DNA of 64,000 nt from assembly GCA_031763025.1 (NCBI GenBank), contig JASSKH010000005.1, positions 4,296,092 to 4,360,091 on the forward strand. Reading direction: 5' to 3'. Of this stretch, positions 51,561 through 63,079 are shown piece by piece. This stretch comes from Macrocystis pyrifera. Its lineage: Eukaryota > Sar > Phaeophyceae > Laminariales > Laminariaceae. The notes beneath the pieces were generated by a model. The model saw only the letters and a list, made by a program, of their open reading frames with translations, was not told the DNA's origin and did not search any database. Both the position numbers and the translations under genes were made by a program. Within the stretch, counting starts at the first letter, position 1, and each line of letters opens with the position of its first letter.

Positions 51561-53422
51561 AATTTCAAGTACACACTCGAGCATTGAGTGCTCATGGGTT
51601 CCTGGTACAGAGTAACCCGTACGCATCTATAAATATTCATAAATGCTACTACCCCGTCTGTCTGTAGTTGAGTAGCGCGATCAAGAGCGCTTCAACCCCT
51701 CCTTGCCCCATGGGTAGGGAGTCTGGGTGCCACAACCGGCAGAACACCGGGTACTTTGCCGCTCCGAGTCCTGACCGTCCCGTGCTGAGCACTGCGTCAA
51801 TCCCATGGTCAGTGACTACGAATGTTATGTATGGGCCGTTTCGGCTTTATACATGTTCGCAATGGATATCCGTTCAGATTGATACATCAAAGTACACTAC
51901 GAGTACTGTCATCATGGTCTTGCAAGTGTCGCGATGCAGAGCCCTTCAGCCCCGCCTGGCAGCATCGATAGAGAGAGTGTGAGACACAGTAAGCGGGATA
52001 CTGCGTCTCACGTCGCGCCGGCCGGGCCGTTGCGTGCTGAGCATTGCTGACAGCCCCACAGTCCATTGCAATACGCGGGATAGCAATGCGGCGGGATGTC
52101 GCTAGCGGTCAGCCGGCGTCGCTGCTGGGTCACAATTTTGAATTACGATCCAAGTCTACCTACCACTGCACAACTAATTGTCCATACCGGAGGGCACTAG
52201 ATCTTCTCTGGCTAATGTGCTGGACCCAGCATGTATTGCTTCTAAAAACGGTTACCAATCCGTACCAGGTAGCACAGCAGTAGTACCTCCAGTGGCCGCT
52301 GGCTATTTTCTATATAGAAGCTTTGCTGGTATTCAGTCTGTTAACTCGGTACCACAAGTAATATTACACAAGGCGCTTTGTTCGTAGCTTACGGCAACGG
52401 TAGCCCAGACTGCATGGCAGTCTACGAATGGACGTTTTAGGTCATCATGTGTTGGCCTCCCACAGGTAAGGGCAGAGAATAAATGAGCCTCGTGCGTCAC
52501 CACTTACAGCCTCAGAACTCAAAAGTCACATGATCCACAGCAGGCATTGGTACCAACCGGTAACGATCATTTTAAAGGAACCAAACGAACACCTTCCCTG
52601 GCTCTTTACATCACAGTGCCCAACCTAAATAACCACAGACCAGAACGTAGCTCGTTGGCCTACATCAACCTCAGTAACGGCAAGAGGAAACTCATCCCGA
52701 CGACAAGCAAAAACCTCTTTCGCAATCTCACACAAAACTATTGCAATCACGGGAGATATTACAACAGCAGCCGCGCCGAAAAAGACAAAACTGAGCCGAA
52801 ACATATCATGATAGAAATCGCGAGGTTCCCCGGACAAAAACCTTCCTTTGTCTCTCACTACCACCGCCATAGATACACAGATCCGTGACAGTTAACTCGA
52901 GATAACATAAATCATTTTTTACATACCAGGTAGAATTTTTCTGGCACTAAAATTACCCGAACTAAAAGTCGCTTGTGATTCACCATAAGACAGAAAATAC
53001 TCCCTTTTTGTCCTTTGTATACTAGCTCCTAAGAACCGAACAAAGAAACATTAAAATGCTGCAGCTTCCAGCACGAACAGCAAGCCCTTCCAGCTAATAA
53101 AGGTATTCGGTCATCCTCATAACATCAAATATTCCTTTTATTCTCCTTGGCGAACAAATCCAAGTTCGCACAGCAATTCTGGCGGTAGAATACCAATCAT
53201 GAATTATGATAAACCCCCCCATATTCTGTAACCATCAAGTAGTCACAACAGGTCACAAACACAGGTTCCAGGAGGAATCAATAAAATCAGTAGCCGCGAC
53301 CAATGCCACACATCTGCAATAACACCTCTCAAGGCGCACCAACATACCTTACTTTGCCAATCCGTTGAATATATACATGTATCAGTACTACCAGTCCCCT
53401 TCTGGTCCTGTCTATGCCGGCA
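51561..53422. other. Intergenic; nothing recognised
   Basis: Short unsupported ORFs only; the 113-codon ORF at 52547-52888 (Asn/Lys/Arg-rich) has no motif. The 53100-53330 part is A-rich. Confidence 0.45.
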
Positions 53423-53756
53423 TCCCCGGTGGCTTGGTAGGTGGTCCGCGTGCCTGTCAAGATCAATTTCGTGGGTTCAAGTCTCACCGAGTGCATGCTC
53501 ATAGGGACTTTTTCTTGCACAAAATTGATAAGCGGAAAGCGCGAAAGCGTGAGTTGGCTATATTCGATGAAAATCGACGAGCAGTGGGAATGCTGAACCC
53601 TATGCGCGACAAAAAACAAAGGCACGTACCGAGGGGGAGATGGGACGACACCTGTGACCACGGTTTGTCCAGAAGATCGTCGAGGGTAAAACCTCCTACG
53701 AGTGGGCTGGAAAGTAAAAGTGATTAAGAAAAAAAATAATAATAAAAAAATACCAG
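53423..53756 (+). mobile_element. tRNA-derived SINE, copy B
   Basis: A tRNA-like head has an A box TGGCTTGGTAGG (53430-53441) and a T-arm with B box, GTGGGTTCAAGTCTCAC (53471-53487), whose 5-bp stem is intact. The anticodon region and acceptor stem do not fold as a tRNA. The body shares blocks with copy A at 20505-20800 (GAGTGCATGCTC, GGGAATGCTGAACCCT, GACACCTGTGACCACGG). It ends in an A-rich tail with AAT repeats, typical of a SINE 3' end. Confidence 0.85.
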
Positions 53757-55379
53757 AGCAACACTCGTACCAGGCACAAATTTTTCGGATTTACAAATAC
53801 TGTTTGATTTGAACATGAAAATACATTTCAAAACTACCAGACGAAAACAAAAAGCTACATGCATCATCCAGGACAAACCTATAAACGGTGTATTCTACCT
53901 TTGTACCATTCGCGAATTCCCCGGGGTAAACTATATATTCCATGCCATTCAGAGATCCCGTATCCAGTGACAAACGATGTATTTCTTATATATAGTCCAT
54001 CACTTACGCGGGAAGAACGACAAATACCTTACCAACTACCTGGTATAGTTTAACAATCCCTAACACGTTGCAAACGGTATCTATCATGCGTATGACTTAC
54101 CCGAAACGAATCCCAACCCAGTCGCAAATGACATGTTTCCATTTATTGGCATGATCCAACACATATTTCAACCAACAGGTGTATCCAATCGTAAGAGAAA
54201 GCTTGACCCTTACAGAATACCCACAAATATTCAGACGTTTCCCCCCTTGTCCCGGGAATCACCAGAAATAAAAGTCCAGTTGACGACATGGTTCCTGAGT
54301 TCGATCAGGCACCCCGGCGCATATGTAAGCACTTCAGCCGGTGTCGAACCGACTGGTTGTTGTTCAAGCTCCAGCTCTCAGAAAAACATATGACGCAAAT
54401 GGCGCTCAAGGCCAGTTTCGAGTATCGGTCGTGTCCCACAGGACAGGATGAGAACGAAGAGGAAAAGAGAACAAAAGTGAAGAGAAGTGGACGAGTGCAC
54501 GTGTGCATAGTCTATCGATCACGGAGCTCTCAAGTCTCAAGACCCCCAGCATGTGGTGAACTCGGCTATGTATAACAAACCCGAGATAACTGATCCAATG
54601 GAGTACCACCGCACAAAACTGAATCGGCATTGAACATACCGCACTGTTTACACTGCGTGGCACTTCGTACTGTTGCTGTGACCTACTCGCTACAGGCGAC
54701 TATGATACCGATCAGTGACTCGGTATGCGTTACCGGCTGCTGCGGGGTAGCATGGTAGCATGGTAGCATGGTAGCATGGTAGCTACTTAATATAGTCCCA
54801 TCCCCGAATAATCATTCCATATGTACACCAACAACTCCAGCACATCGGGGACGAAAAATGTAGGCCCCTGGTTCGATACCGACTTGCACGGTGTGGACAC
54901 CCCAACTCCGGGTACAGCCTTATTGGTTGAGGTTCGTGAAGCCGGCGGCCCCCGCTCGCCCGGGGCAAGAAGGTTAACCAATGTCGAATACTATCATCAA
55001 CAAAAAAAGCATCTACGACCTTGTCTTGGCATACCCTACCTATAATATATCGCACGTGCAGTTGGTACAGCAGTAGGTTCAGTAGTTTACACTTTATATT
55101 GCAGTAGGTAGATCAATCACTAGGTGACCTTATGTGCAGTAGGCACGTGTATACCTTCACCAAAAGGCACAGCAGTAGATAGATGCAAGTGTACGTATGT
55201 GCGTACATCAGTATCAGCGAACAGACGATTGATGACGTACGTACATGCGGAGCCGTGGCCGGGATATAGTTGGCAACGCAGGGCTAGCGCCATGGGCAGA
55301 GTCGTGGCCGTGCGGCTATTTGATTCTTCATGTCAACTTGTGCACAACCCCCATACTATAAACGAGATACATAACAGAA
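53757..55379. other. Intergenic; no supported gene
   Basis: Contains an 8-bp tandem repeat at about 54746-54785. The ORFs on either strand at 54783-55055 are unrecognised. Confidence 0.45.
54746..54785. repeat. GTAGCATG octamer repeat
   Basis: About five copies of GTAGCATG in a row. Confidence 0.9.
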
Positions 55380-55441
55380 GTATTACGCAGCTTGCAAAGC
55401 TGAGTATCAAGAATTCAATCAGTCGAACTCACAGCTGACGT
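55380..55441. repeat. Dispersed repeat, copy 2
   Basis: GTATTACGCAGCTTGCAAAG ... CACAGCTGACGT, as at 12356-12418. Confidence 0.75.
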
Positions 55442-55671
55442 GTTGGATAAATTTTAACACTACAAAACAAATTGATCGACTTGTTGAAGTTCCACCACAT
55501 GGAGACGTAATGAAGCTGATTCCACGTTCGGAAAAACAACTTCGAATGTATGTGATGATCTCAACGTTTTGCGTGGGGTGGGTACATGTCGTAGTGTGGG
55601 CAGAGATACAACAACTCCCTTCGGAAACGAAAGGGGGTAGAGGCTAGAGGTCGCCCTCCCGTATTCTTACC

Positions 55672-55809
55672 GGATACGCCATCGAGCATGCTGGTGGACG
55701 ACAGTTCTTGACAAGCGCTGTCGGTATACCATTTCGTCTCGAAGTACTTGGCGGTCGCTGTCCCCACCGGCAGCACTGCTGACAACAAGATCATATGATG
55801 AGACAACAT
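55672..55809 (-). CDS. Signal-peptide exon, possibly of the secreted cysteine-rich family
   Basis: The minus-strand ATG at 55809 opens a hydrophobic N-terminus (MILLSAVLPVGTATA), a typical cleavable signal peptide, followed by KYFETKWYTDSACQELSSTS. It runs to a donor-like GTAAGA (complement at 55666-55671) in phase 1, as in the genes at 61084-63068 and 39229. The W-Y-x-D-x-x-C segment resembles the FY-x-D-x-x-C part of the family's last exons. No downstream exon was identified, so the gene is partial or broken. Confidence 0.4.
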
Positions 55810-56459
55810 AATAATTATATACCGAGGGATGTGCGTGTGGCGCTGCTGTTGCTGTTGCTGCGTGTGCTATTGCTGTCTGTCCGAACACGTCCGGCGGCTG
55901 AATGCGCGTGCCCAGCTTTCGGATGGAGGATGAAAGTATGAAGATGTACCGGTAGCACACAGCAGCAGTACATACCAGTATGAGTGCTCCTATCGCCGAG
56001 ACGTGCTTCCGGCATCTCACGTGTTCCTGTTCAATAATCACACGTTCCACGAAACGTCAAACCTTTCAAACTGTAGCATACTCCAACAGCCCCACAGTTA
56101 CAGTAGCACCAGAAATACGGTACATTGTACAAGATCTCAAAATAATAGCGTAACGGCCGTTGGTCGCAATAACGCCGCATTTTTGTTCAACACTGCGGCA
56201 CTGCGAGCTTCAGGGACGGTTCTCCGTAGTGCCGGCCAACAAGCGTTCTGTTTTGGGTGTCCTACAAATTGAAACCGTCGAGTACGTTCGCGGTTTTGTT
56301 CCCGGTAAATATACGCTGATCACATGCAAAAAGCATCACATCATCAGCCGTCGACATTAAGTCAGCTAATTAATTATTGTGGTGGACACTGTGTACCGTG
56401 CTCGTCAAAGCGATTGAATAACGAAACATCCGGCGTGTGTGTAAGCTCCAAAGAGGTAT
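55810..56459. other. Intergenic; nothing recognised
   Basis: Short ORFs without motifs. It would contain the promoter of the 55672 exon, but no TATA box stands out. Confidence 0.35.
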
Positions 56460-56990
56460 TACAGCACTACCCGCGGACTCTCGCGGGAAGCCATGGGACG
56501 CCGTGGGGTACACTGGTATCCCGTAGTGAGTCCCGTGGTAGCACACTGGGTCCCATTTGGCACCCACCGGTTCCCTCCGTAATTACCACGGGTTGCCATC
56601 GGTTCGGCGACTTCCTATGGCATTTACGGCAAGCTGCCTTGGGTTCCCACGCAAACATATCATGGCGACTACCACGGGTTCGCGTGGAAACTCATGTGGG
56701 AAGCCCCATGGATTGCCGTGAGGCTTTGAGTGGGGAGTCCAACGGGGATTCCCACAATACCCCATGACAAGTCTCATGAAAGGAACTCCCGCTGGAATTA
56801 CAGGGGGATCCCCGGGAGCCAACGGGATACCATCAGTTCTCATGCGCTCCCATGGGACGTCCACATGAGATGATGTGAATCCTACGCGGGTTCCCATGGG
56901 AAGTCTCGGGGGATGCCATGGAATCAACAGGGTCCCATAGGAACCCATGGAATTTGCACGGTATCCCGTGCGATCCCGCAGGATCACGTT
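56460..56990. repeat. Degenerate self-complementary block built on CCCATGGGA/CCGTGGG-like motifs
   Basis: CATGGGA, CCCATGG, GGGATTCCC, GGTTCCCA and related short palindromic pieces recur in both orientations. It resembles the block at 23780-24200 in style but uses a different core. ORFs across it are motif translations. Confidence 0.72.
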
Positions 56991-57519
56991 TAGTCTATAC
57001 CAGCACGATGTATGCCCGTTATCTATACGTGAACTGTACACTACACCTGTGAAGTTAGCAATTGCTAGTGGTTTATCTCTCTGACAAGGATCCTCGATCG
57101 TCCTGCACAACAAATACTTCATGTACTCAAGACAAAATTAAAAACGCGATGCTCGTAAAGCATGGGCGACGGCACAGAGGCGGGGGGGCGGGAAGGAGAC
57201 GTCATACTGACCTTGCTGAGGGAGGCTGGTCGTCGAAGGACGACACAAAAAGAAACATAAGCGAATGATACCCTAGCACAAGAGAGCCTGTGGGAGGGGC
57301 TGCATGGCGAGATCTCCGCATGGGGCGTGTGGTACGTGGCTCGTGAGTTGTCAGACAGCAGGAGGCCAACACTGTCAGTTGGCGTCGGCCCACTGATCAG
57401 CGACTGCTGGGTAATCTGCTAGCTATGCTGCTGGGCATCGTGGTTTAGCTATTCCAAACTTGGTATAAGCACCGGCGGGTGTCGTGTCGATAAGTCGCAC
57501 CCCACCTGTGTTGCACTAC

Positions 57520-57992
57520 TCACAAAACAAGATGATGGTGTTGCGAAATATCTTCACAACAAAGACACTGGAACCATGTCTGCCCTCGGGACATATCTAG
57601 TTTTTCTGCCATAGCTCCGGACGCTTCCATTGAGCCAGAATTATTTGTCAATGCAGATATATCAGTTTCTTGGTCCACTCTCGTGAGTGTACCAAAGCGA
57701 CAGCGCTTTCCGTGTTCTCCTTCGGGACGGACCTCGTTGCTGAAGTTTAAAAAGATGGTTCCAGGTGCTCGAATGTTGGGTTTCTCGTACTGTATTTGAG
57801 CCAAATATTTTGTTTTTGCTGTAGAACGAGAAGGAGGAGCGCAGAAGCTACTCACAATATCCTGTGCACACAGTTTGGCTCTCGTGCTTTAGCTTGCACC
57901 AGTAGAGACATGCCAAATATGTTTTCTCTCCCGATGCCCACACAGACAACACGTAGTCGATCGGCCTTGATATTGTAGACTGGCCGTGTTCT
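57520..57992 (-). CDS. Candidate spliced gene with a 37-bp intron
   Basis: Minus-strand exon A (about 57992 down to 57856) ends SRPIDYVLSVWASGEKTYLA ... TVCTGY and a GTGAGT donor. Thirty-seven bp later a pyrimidine-rich TTCTCGTTCTACAG acceptor (intron 57819-57855) leads into exon B, which reads KTKYLAQIQYEKPNIRAP, TIFLNFSNEVRPEGEHGKRC and RFGTLTR, ending at 57520. The join keeps the frame (37 is not a multiple of three, so without splicing a stop follows at once). A homologous segment in inverted orientation lies at about 58060-58265. I recognise no domain. The 5' end is not defined. Confidence 0.4.
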
Positions 57993-58059
57993 TGGAAAAA
58001 GCAGCGAGACAAAACGGAGCATATGTTCCACACTGGTATTAGTATAAAGTTACATACAG

Positions 58060-58265
58060 TAGCTCCTCCTGCGTTCCTCCTGCTCGTTCTACAGAAGAAC
58101 AAAAGTAATGGCTACAGTACCAGAAACCGAAAATCCATTGCCTGCAACTACATTTTCGAACTTCAGCGATGAAGTCCGCCTCGAAGGAGGGCAGAGAAAG
58201 TGCTGTCGCTTTGGCACACTCACGGGAATGCACCGAGGAGCTCACGCCTGCCCTGCTAAATTTTG
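58060..58265 (+). pseudogene. Inverted partial copy of the 57520 gene
   Basis: After the same CTCGTTCTACAG acceptor sequence (58084-58095) the + strand reads TTFSNFSDEVRLEGGQRKCC and RFGTLTG, which aligns with exon B of the minus-strand gene, then stops near 58263. The donor side is not preserved. Confidence 0.55.
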
Positions 58266-58299
58266 AGCTCAACAGAACGTTCGGAGCTGCTTCTGTTAA

Positions 58300-61083
58300 A
58301 TAAAAATAAAAATGTCAGACAGGAAAAAGAATGGGGGCAGACGTGGTTTCAGTGCCTTTGCTATCGGTAGTTTTTTTTTTGTGTTGATGGGCAGTGCAAC
58401 GCAGGTGGCCCGATGACATGCATGACAGGGACAGTGCCCACAACAGTATGCTATCGCGAAAGCTTTTGGCACATGTACTCCTCTTAGAAGGCAGGATTTA
58501 GGCGCCACCACACACCCCCAGCGCGAGGTGTGAGCCGAGTGCGACCTTGACGTAAATGAGGGAATTCTGCTCGCCGTTTGACTCACCTTGCTACGCAAAA
58601 AACACGCTATGTCGTACGTAGCTCTCAGCTCTGACCCCACGACAGACAGTCGTCGTGGGTGTGGAGGTAGGTCGGATAGAGGGAAGCCAACACATACGGT
58701 AGGTAGTATCGCGATTGGTCACGGAGGGCAAGAGACAATTCTCAGTGTTGCGCGAGCGCTGGCAATTTCAATAAAGAGGATAGGGAAGGAAAGATTGCTT
58801 GAGACGGGCAACGCTGGCATTGAGGTTCCTGGGGATTAGTACTACAGCAGTAGTACGTGATGCACCCCATAACAGCTTGCATTCGCGTGCTGTTATACAG
58901 TTGCCCATTTGTACTGGAATGTAGCGCATCAGTGGTTTGTGTGGTCCATGGTGGGTGGCAAGGCCGGGTGGAACAACAGTACTAGTATTTCTAGTATTCA
59001 ATGTCAAAGTCGATAGGATGACGAGAGCAAAACACGGCTAAATGTTACGCCTGCACGTGGCACAATATGATCGAGAAGTTACTGCGCAACGTTATGCAAA
59101 CGGTAGCTTCCTTGTTTGAAAATATGTTGGGATCACATTGTTCCTGCTCGCTGTGAGGAAACGATGAATATCGTCGGAGGGAACATACACCAGGCAAATT
59201 TACATGGGAGATGCCAGATCTGACCGGCGTATGGAAAGGGCAGGGAAATAATATAAACCACAAGGCAAACGCTGGGAACCCCGTCCCCCCTTCTCTCTTC
59301 AACGGTGCCCGGATCATAAAATCAGCATCACAAATCGAGCACTCCGTAGCCTTTGAACTAAGTCGGACGAATGCCTTGCATCGCGGTGTTCAGGTTGCTA
59401 AGAAAACGAGGACTTACAGGGTTTACGCCATATGCTGCCTGGGCGACGTGGAAGGGGATGTTAGCGCGATAGAATCGCTGAAAACACATCATCCATAATT
59501 ATCTATGACACCTGCATCGGTGAACTGGATGAATCGTGGCAGGAACGAGCAAAATTGTGTCGCGCAACCCGAGGACCGTGAGCGGAAGACAAGACCAACA
59601 TACAAGCTAACGGCGGACTACGCAATATGAATGGAACACATAAGGCACACGCCGTCAAAATAGAACCGGAGTTGACAGCGAGACATCATACACATGTGAC
59701 ATTAGTATATAGATAGAGCAAACGTACCAAAAACGTGGCCGAGGAACGATCGTACACCCTCTCACCTACCGACCTAATCGATTGATCGCGACCCAGGGGG
59801 GAGAATAAAACAACAGAACGAAGTCGATGACGGGAATCGAGGAGTAGTTCTCCGCAGGGTGCCGCTGCTGGTAATTCCTTACTCTCTCAGCAGCAGGCCG
59901 ACACTGTGTAATAACAAACATTTCGTGAGGACGGGCTGTCATCCTGTCGTTAGCTGAAACCTGAACGCTGGATAAGTTCAAGCAATGCCAACAATTATAG
60001 TAGTAGTTCGTGTACACAAAGTTGCTCATATAGACACACTACAGTAGTTCTTGGAATACGTTTGGCGTTTCGTGCGCTTGCTTACCTTGATTACTTTGTG
60101 AAACATTTGTTTATTTCTGTCTCACAGTGTGTGGCCACACACGTAATGTGTACCTGGTAAATTTCGAGGATAAATAATCGGACAGACACTGAGTGTGCTG
60201 ATGATGAAGTTGGGTAGAGGTCGAAGCGGTTTTATCAGAGGACAACACATACACTATCCGAAGGAAAATCGATAATGATAGTACGAGTGGTCAGCAGTGA
60301 AATATATCACCCGTCGGCAGGCGGTGTAGGGGGCGATTTGTACATCCCACTGCATCGTTGACAGCCATTGCGGCGGAGCGCATGTCATGCCAGTTCGAAA
60401 AGAAGTCTACTGTAAGAGCTATTAATATGCACAACGTGCTATTAAGCCACTTTCCTCTTTTCGAAGGTTCAGCCTGGCCAATTCTAGGCTTCAATATCAC
60501 AACGGGTACGTTGGGGTGGAAGGAAATTATTAACTAATTACCAGAGCAAATTAATGTACAGCAGTGTATTAATTGGTTCAGGTAAAACAGGGAAACGATA
60601 TAGGCATTTTAAATAAGAATACTATAGTTATATGAAAATACGCCAATTCAATATGGCCAACTTAGCAGACAGTGGGACAGCAGACGAAACCTGAGTGCTT
60701 GCTCTGTTACAAGGTGCCATGCAAGAAACGCAACATGCCAGGTATACAATAGATGCGATTCTCGCAGACAGCTGACAGGCGCAGCTTCGATCTCCGTGAC
60801 ACATCTCTGCTGCCCGGGATGCCTGTATCAGAAGCGGGAAAACTCGAGCCCGGTGGGGGTTGCGTCTGCGAAGAAACGACGCTACCTACGCACCCGTTAG
60901 AGATGTATGGGTATCCCATCATCACCAGCCTAAGGTACACTCATCACACGGTTTTTTTCTTTCGTCCATTCTCATCGAATAATACTGGCATGCCTGACGT
61001 CAAATAGCACGATGTACCGGTGACATCCGGGATCACTACCACCCCGTATTCCCACATACTGCTATCAATATCGGGGCCCGCCA
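58300..61083. other. Intergenic; no supported gene
   Basis: ORFs up to 114 codons (minus, 58296-58640) lack motifs, although AAG-GTGAGT near 58581-58589 (minus) is a good donor-like site. A palindrome GTACTACAGCAGTAGTAC lies at 58839-58856. The remainder to 61083 shows nothing recognisable. Confidence 0.4.
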
Positions 61084-63068
61084 CTACGTGCTAATATTGA
61101 CTATATTTAGCTGATAATCGGCGAAAACCACGGCGAGGACAGTAGCAGTGGTGGCGACTGCGATCGACCAGCCGAAACAACGAACTCTTCCGGCGAGAAA
61201 GGACCACGCACCATCCGATTCGGAGTCCGCTGAGCAACTTGTTACAAGATACTGCCCCTCCTCGAACAATGAATCCCAACAGAAACCAATCTCGAGCTTA
61301 AAAGCACCTATGAAATCGAGCGAACATGTGGTGTCCGATTCGACGTAGTCGGCGGCACCTAGGTTACCATCGATGCAGTGGTATCCCAGATTCGAAGACG
61401 ATCCGAAAAACCCCCCCATTACTTCGCAGGTCGTGTTCAAGCCAAATAGTTCCATCACTTCTGACATGCTGTACTGGGCGGTTTTTCCGCTGGGTGTGGT
61501 GCAGTCCTCGTCCTCGTAGAAGGTGGCGTCTAGTGTCCAGTCGGTCAGAATAGACCATTGGGGATCTGTGCAAGGGGAAGCAGCCGGAGCAGAAACAGCA
61601 CCAGCAGCAACCACAGCAGCAGCAGCAGCCGCAGCAGCAGCGCACCAATGACATCTTGCCCATCGGAAGGTGGGTGCTGGTACAGCGGCGTGGAGGGGTC
61701 TTAGACCAATCAAAAACAGCCCTTCGCGCACACCAGGCATATGAGTCATCTCTCAAACGTTGCCTTGACTGATACCCGCTTAGGTCAAACATGCTTGGCA
61801 TGTGCCAGTGGCGGCCCCGGTTTCCAGTTTCCGGAATCCACGGCGCGTGCCACGGTCGGGGTAGCACCTACAGTACAATCAAGTGTTTTCTGAGGCTGCT
61901 CACTTTGAGGAGAGCTCTGTACTACTGTACGCTAGCTACATTTATTTGTATGCCGCACCGACTTCGAGAAGGAAAAGTAGCAAGAAAAGCTCGCGTGATG
62001 GACAATCCCGTGGGGTAGCTACTACAGGTGACGATGTATTCCTTGAGCAGTACACATCGGATCTCCAAGGTACTTGGTATTTGGGTATAGCTCCTCGTTT
62101 TGCACATTTGAGGAGGTCTCTCTGCCGGGGATAAATGTTGGGCTCAAAGTGCAATCCTGACAATACGTGGCAAAGAACGGCAGCGCACCGCATCGCACCG
62201 CACCACGCCGCCGAGTACAGTAGGAATCCATAAAACAGGCGTATCCTACGATGCGGATTCAACTGATAGATAAACAAAAACGCCGCCAACCGCATCGTCG
62301 AACGGTGTGGTCCGTATGAAGTATCAAGCTTTGTACAACGATTCGGACGCAGATATGCAGAAGTGGTGGAAAGCTTCTACAATGAAGGTATGACACCTAT
62401 ACTATCAGTTGGAGCGCGGTTTTTGTGTAAATCTACGGAACGCCGGTTTTTCTGCTACGGTGCAAGCTCAGCAGCATCGCAAGAAACACCTGTTCGACGG
62501 ATAACCGCACCGCACCGCACCGCACCGCACGACTTCCGAAAAAGACATAAACCGCACCGAACCGCACCGTGTGATCTCGAAAAGTAAAAAACGCACTGTG
62601 GTGCGGTCTCAAGGCGTGAAAAGATCTGGTTGTGTATTGTCATACGTAGCCCAGACGAGAACATGCTATAAAAGTCCCTGGACTTCGTCAAGATATTTAC
62701 GACGGGATGCGCCCTCACCTTCCGTGATGCAACGAGAATTATAGTTGAATGTGTCGCCGTCGCTGCACGTGCTGTTGGAGATCTCGACCGACTCGGTCAC
62801 GTCACCGGTGCAAGTTTCGCTGTCGTAATAGTTCATTATCGCCACATTGTCGGTACACTCGTACATGCCGTACGAATAGGCCAGGTCTTGGCCCGCCAGA
62901 TTAGTACACGTGCCGAAAGTCTCGTACCCAATCCGACCTAAATATTGGCACCAAAGGAAAGCAGGAGAGGAATCGATTGGCTTATTTACCCAGAAATACG
63001 TAGAGCATCGTGCCACATCCTACCAAATAGTGTGAGTCGGCCCGCGGATATCGTACCTTTTCCATCAT
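61084..63068 (-). CDS. Spliced gene for a secreted/membrane-anchored cysteine-rich protein
   Basis: Minus strand, three exons proposed: 63068-62990 (or from the ATG at 63008), 62937-62719 and 61565-61084. Introns are 52 bp (62938-62989, GTAAAT...ATATTTAG) and about 1.15 kb (61566-62718, GTGAGG...CTTGCACAG). All joins are phase 1 and in frame. Exon 2 encodes GTCTNLAGQD, MYECTDNVAIMNYYDSETC, SNSTC and RCITE. Exon 3 encodes DPQWSILTDWTLDATFYEDE, QYSMSEVMELFG, SDTTC and a hydrophobic C-terminal segment (WSIAVATTATVLAVVFA), either a membrane or GPI-type anchor. Exon 3 is homologous to 9158-9645, exon 2 to 39229-39450. A TATATATA lies just upstream of the first ATG (63072-63079). The first exon is the least certain part: it shows no signal peptide, which a secreted product would need, so another 5' exon may exist. 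Function unknown. Confidence 0.6.
62160..62585. repeat. ACCGC/GCACC pentamer repeat patches inside the large intron
   Basis: CGCACCGCAC runs at about 62184-62212 and 62503-62530, with further CGCACCG(A)ACCGCACCG near 62552-62570. Both lie within the 1.15-kb intron of the secreted-protein gene. Confidence 0.85.
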
Positions 63069-63079
63069 GCGGTATATAT

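Noticed and set aside
53423..53500. Possible tRNA gene
   Set aside because: The A and B boxes and the T-arm are good, but acceptor and anticodon stems do not form, and the sequence continues into a SINE body shared with 20505-20800.
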